Shown here piece after piece: positions 62,901 through 64,000 of a DNA stretch of 64,000 nt. Positions within the stretch are counted from its first letter, which is position 1. Each line of letters begins with the position of its first letter. The notes under the pieces are model-generated. The model was not told the DNA's origin. It did not search any database and saw only the letters and a list, made by a program, of their open reading frames with translations. The DNA is taken from contig JAYJMM010000041.1 in assembly GCA_037349105.1 (NCBI GenBank), positions 1,426,001 through 1,490,000 on the forward strand, read 5' to 3'. This DNA is from Limnomonas spitsbergensis (lineage: Eukaryota; Chlorophyta; Chlorophyceae; Chlamydomonadales). Position numbers and translations under genes: made by a program.

Positions 62901-63939
62901 ACTGGCAGCTGCGACCCACTTCCCGTTTATAGTTTGTCACTCCCCATTTCCGTGTTAAGTTTCAGGCTCCCTGTTTCTTACTTCCCCTGGCTATTGTGTG
63001 CCCACTGGGGTTCCAGCTGAGCAAGTCAGCGACAGAGCCAATCAGGCTGGGGATACTGCAATACGTTTTACCTGACAGTGCCAAGAGGTAGGTATGGAAC
63101 TGACAGTGACACGAGTAAGGAAACCCTTAAATAGAAGGGCGGGTGACAGCTGCAGCTGATCAGAGCATCCGAGACTGCCCGGTCCCCTCTCCATCCAATC
63201 CACCGGGTCAGGGCAGGACGAAGTTCAAAGTGCTGCACCCCCCACCTACTTGAGAGGCAGGTCCGGCTTCTCAAACCAGCCCTGACGGTGCAGCGCACAT
63301 AGCGTCTGCTCGCTGGTGGCAATGAGGTACTTGTCATCCCCGTCACCTACACACAGCCGGTGGGTAGAGTTGAAGGTGAATTACTGAACAGTACAGAATA
63401 TATTGGCCCAGGATAGGGGCACCAGGATGCCCCAACGCCTTTCACCAGGCAGCCCCCCTGCCCCTCGCTTGTGGCCGTGTATCACCCCACCATCCATGAC
63501 CTAGAAATGCCTCGCTCCTGAACCTTCACTCGTGCCCTTGTACTGCCCCCATCACCCACGACCTGTTACTGCCTCCTCTCCCCTGACATATGTCCTTGTA
63601 CTGCCCCATGAACTGCGACCTTGTACTGCCTCCTCTCCCCTGACATGTGACTTTGTACTATCCCATCACCCACTACCGTGCACTGCTTCCTCTCTCCCAA
63701 AACATGATCTTCCGCTGCCCTGTCACCCATGACCTGCCCCCCCATCTGTGACCCCGCACCCCCCTAACCCACGCCTTCAACCTGCCTCCTCCCCCCTAAC
63801 CTGTGACCTTGTACAGCTCGTCGTCAAACTGGCTGAGCTGCGCGCACTCCGCCATGATCTCTTGCCGCATGAAAAAGGGCGTCTGCACCGGCTTGTAGTC
63901 CCGCTTGTACGCAAACTGCAGCCCGTAATTGATGAGCGC
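59848..63939 (-). CDS. SARS1: Cytosolic seryl-tRNA synthetase, C-terminal 277 residues (partial, eight exons)
   Basis: This class II aminoacyl-tRNA synthetase charges tRNA-Ser (and tRNA-Sec) with serine in the cytosol. Exons in transcription order are 63939-63801, 63346-63250, 62712-62641, 62096-61988, 61107-61040, 60599-60521, 60290-60126 and 59952-59848. All junctions are GT-AG and phase-compatible. Visible landmarks are the motif 1 region ([22 protein letters not shown]), the TSEQ serine-binding loop ([13 protein letters not shown]), motif 2 ([29 protein letters not shown]), the [18 protein letters not shown] and [16 protein letters not shown] segments, and motif 3 ([18 protein letters not shown]). 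The C-terminus ends PPAPKTE. The [12 protein letters not shown] motif 3 is plant/algal cytosolic in type. The N-terminal tRNA-binding coiled coil and start codon are beyond the right edge. No catalytic residue appears lost. Confidence 0.95.
60126..60290 (-). CDS. SARS1: SerRS exon: motif 3
   Basis: Exactly 55 codons, SRRLDIRL to DGVRVPK, containing [18 protein letters not shown], where ATER.L supplies the motif 3 arginine. The insert [14 protein letters not shown] is somewhat Gly/Gln-rich relative to the plant consensus. Confidence 0.97.
60291..61039 (-). other. Two short SerRS introns (60,291-60,520 and 60,600-61,039)
   Basis: Ordinary GT-AG introns flanking the exon at 60,521-60,599. No repeat or secondary feature was noticed in either. 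Confidence 0.8.
60521..60599 (-). CDS. SARS1: SerRS exon: DLEAWFP and CSNCTDYQ
   Basis: Encodes [16 protein letters not shown] and [10 protein letters not shown] between TATTCAG and GTAAGG. These are the most conserved eukaryotic SerRS signatures, including residues around the serine and zinc-free active site. Confidence 0.97.
61040..61107 (-). CDS. SARS1: SerRS exon: [11 protein letters not shown] segment
   Basis: A 68-nt exon, [20 protein letters not shown] and AK plus a split Lys, with donor GTAAGTATG. It aligns without gaps to the family's FYQ....PY..V.IVSG..N.AA.KK pattern. Confidence 0.95.
61108..61987 (-). repeat. SerRS intron: donor triplication and GGCTGGTGGCTG microsatellite
   Basis: On the + strand, TGATAGAAGCCCTCTGCATTG at the true exon end is followed leftwards by TGGTAGAAGCGC and TAATAGAAGCCG copies. 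These put AG|GT-like donors at 61,988, 61,942 and 61,894 (46 and 48 bp apart). From 61,308 to 61,475 is a (CAGCCACCAGCC)n microsatellite on the + strand. Confidence 0.85.
61988..62096 (-). CDS. SARS1: SerRS exon after motif 2
   Basis: Encodes [36 protein letters not shown]. The acceptor is TTCTTGCAG and the donor CAG|GTGCGC. Two degenerate copies of its 3' end and donor follow in tandem. Confidence 0.95.
62097..62640 (-). repeat. SerRS intron with a copy of the motif 2 exon end
   Basis: GAAGATGTCCGGTGTGTCCC at 62,602-62,621 (+ strand) duplicates the exon end GAAGATGCCGAGTGTGTCTC at 62,643, offset 41 bp. The remainder is pyrimidine-rich on the + strand and otherwise featureless. Confidence 0.7.
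62641..62712 (-). CDS. SARS1: SerRS exon: motif 2
   Basis: Encodes [20 protein letters not shown] and GIF plus a split Arg. FRKE holds the motif 2 arginine that binds the ATP alpha-phosphate. A partial copy of its 3' end lies just downstream in the intron. Confidence 0.95.
62713..63249 (-). other. SerRS intron between the TSEQ loop and motif 2 exons
   Basis: A 537-bp intron. No clear tandem copies or other features were seen apart from a short GAGGTAGGTATGG resembling its donor near 63,085. Confidence 0.6.
63250..63346 (-). CDS. SARS1: SerRS exon: TSEQ loop
   Basis: Encodes [19 protein letters not shown], then [12 protein letters not shown] and a split Lys. The donor is CTCAA|GTAGGT. TSE in this loop contacts seryl-adenylate in the family. 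Confidence 0.95.
63347..63800 (-). repeat. SerRS intron: tandem copies of the upstream donor junction
   Basis: The + strand form of the junction (CCCTAAC|CTGTGACCTTGTAC) has diverged copies containing CCTTGTACTGCCTCCTCTCCC-like text near 63,535, 63,594, 63,617 and 63,650. The real exon boundary is at 63,801. The copies keep the exon's last codons but mostly lose the GT. Confidence 0.75.
63801..63939 (-). CDS. SARS1: SerRS exon: motif 1 region
   Basis: Encodes [35 protein letters not shown] in phase 0 after TCGTCAG. It ends ACAG|GTTAGG in phase 1, and the split Gly joins the next exon. The Pro in TPFF is the motif 1 proline at the dimer interface. Confidence 0.92.
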
Positions 63940-64000
63940 CTGACGAGGGGTAGGGGTTAGGACTCGAGTCAATGCGAGACCCTTTAGTGCAGCACATAGC

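Noticed and set aside
50250..64000. tRNA or other structured RNA genes
   Set aside because: No convincing tRNA A/B box or cloverleaf was recognised by eye. A covariance-model search would be needed to exclude them.

Overview
The window looks like nuclear DNA of a green alga, most likely of the Chlamydomonas/Volvox/Haematococcus group. The evidence is two genes cut into many short exons by GT-AG introns, plant-type protein sequences, very repeat-rich introns, degenerate CCCTAAA-like arrays, and TGTAA polyadenylation-like signals near both gene ends. No bacterial-style operons, CRISPR arrays, rRNA or tRNA genes were recognised.

Layout. (1) Positions 1 to about 50,250 are one continuous satellite that enters from the left edge. 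It is built from two related units, 33 bp and 41 bp, which differ by an 8-bp insertion (CAAGACTG). These are arranged into multi-kilobase higher-order blocks that have been copied at offsets of about 2.2, 2.5, 2.8, 3.0, 3.3, 5.4 and 6.9 kb. (2) From 50,301 to about 58,492 on the + strand lies the 3' half (transmembrane segment 6 to the C-terminus) of a Spinster-like major facilitator transporter, in seven reconstructed exons. (3) From 58,493 to 59,847 is a short convergent intergenic region with minor repeats. (4) From 59,848 to beyond the right edge, on the - strand, lie eight exons encoding the C-terminal 277 residues of cytosolic, plant-type seryl-tRNA synthetase. Its 5' exons are outside the window.

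Main observation. The first transporter exon in the window begins at a 3' splice site that directly abuts the satellite. The missing N-terminal half should therefore lie upstream of the array, which would put at least 50 kb of satellite inside one intron. The sequence across that splice site aligns with the satellite unit (GATCCCCAAC, a TACC/GACC core, then ACAG|GC). The satellite therefore looks like a runaway tandem amplification of the splice-acceptor junction. The same process is visible on a small scale across the locus. All six downstream transporter introns, and at least three of seven SerRS introns, carry degenerate tandem copies of sequence at or beside a neighbouring exon-intron junction.

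The two genes are housekeeping or transport genes with no evident functional link; they are simply convergent neighbours. Homology calls rest on recognised motifs and remembered family consensus, not on database searches. Exon boundaries come from splice consensus, phase compatibility and family conservation.
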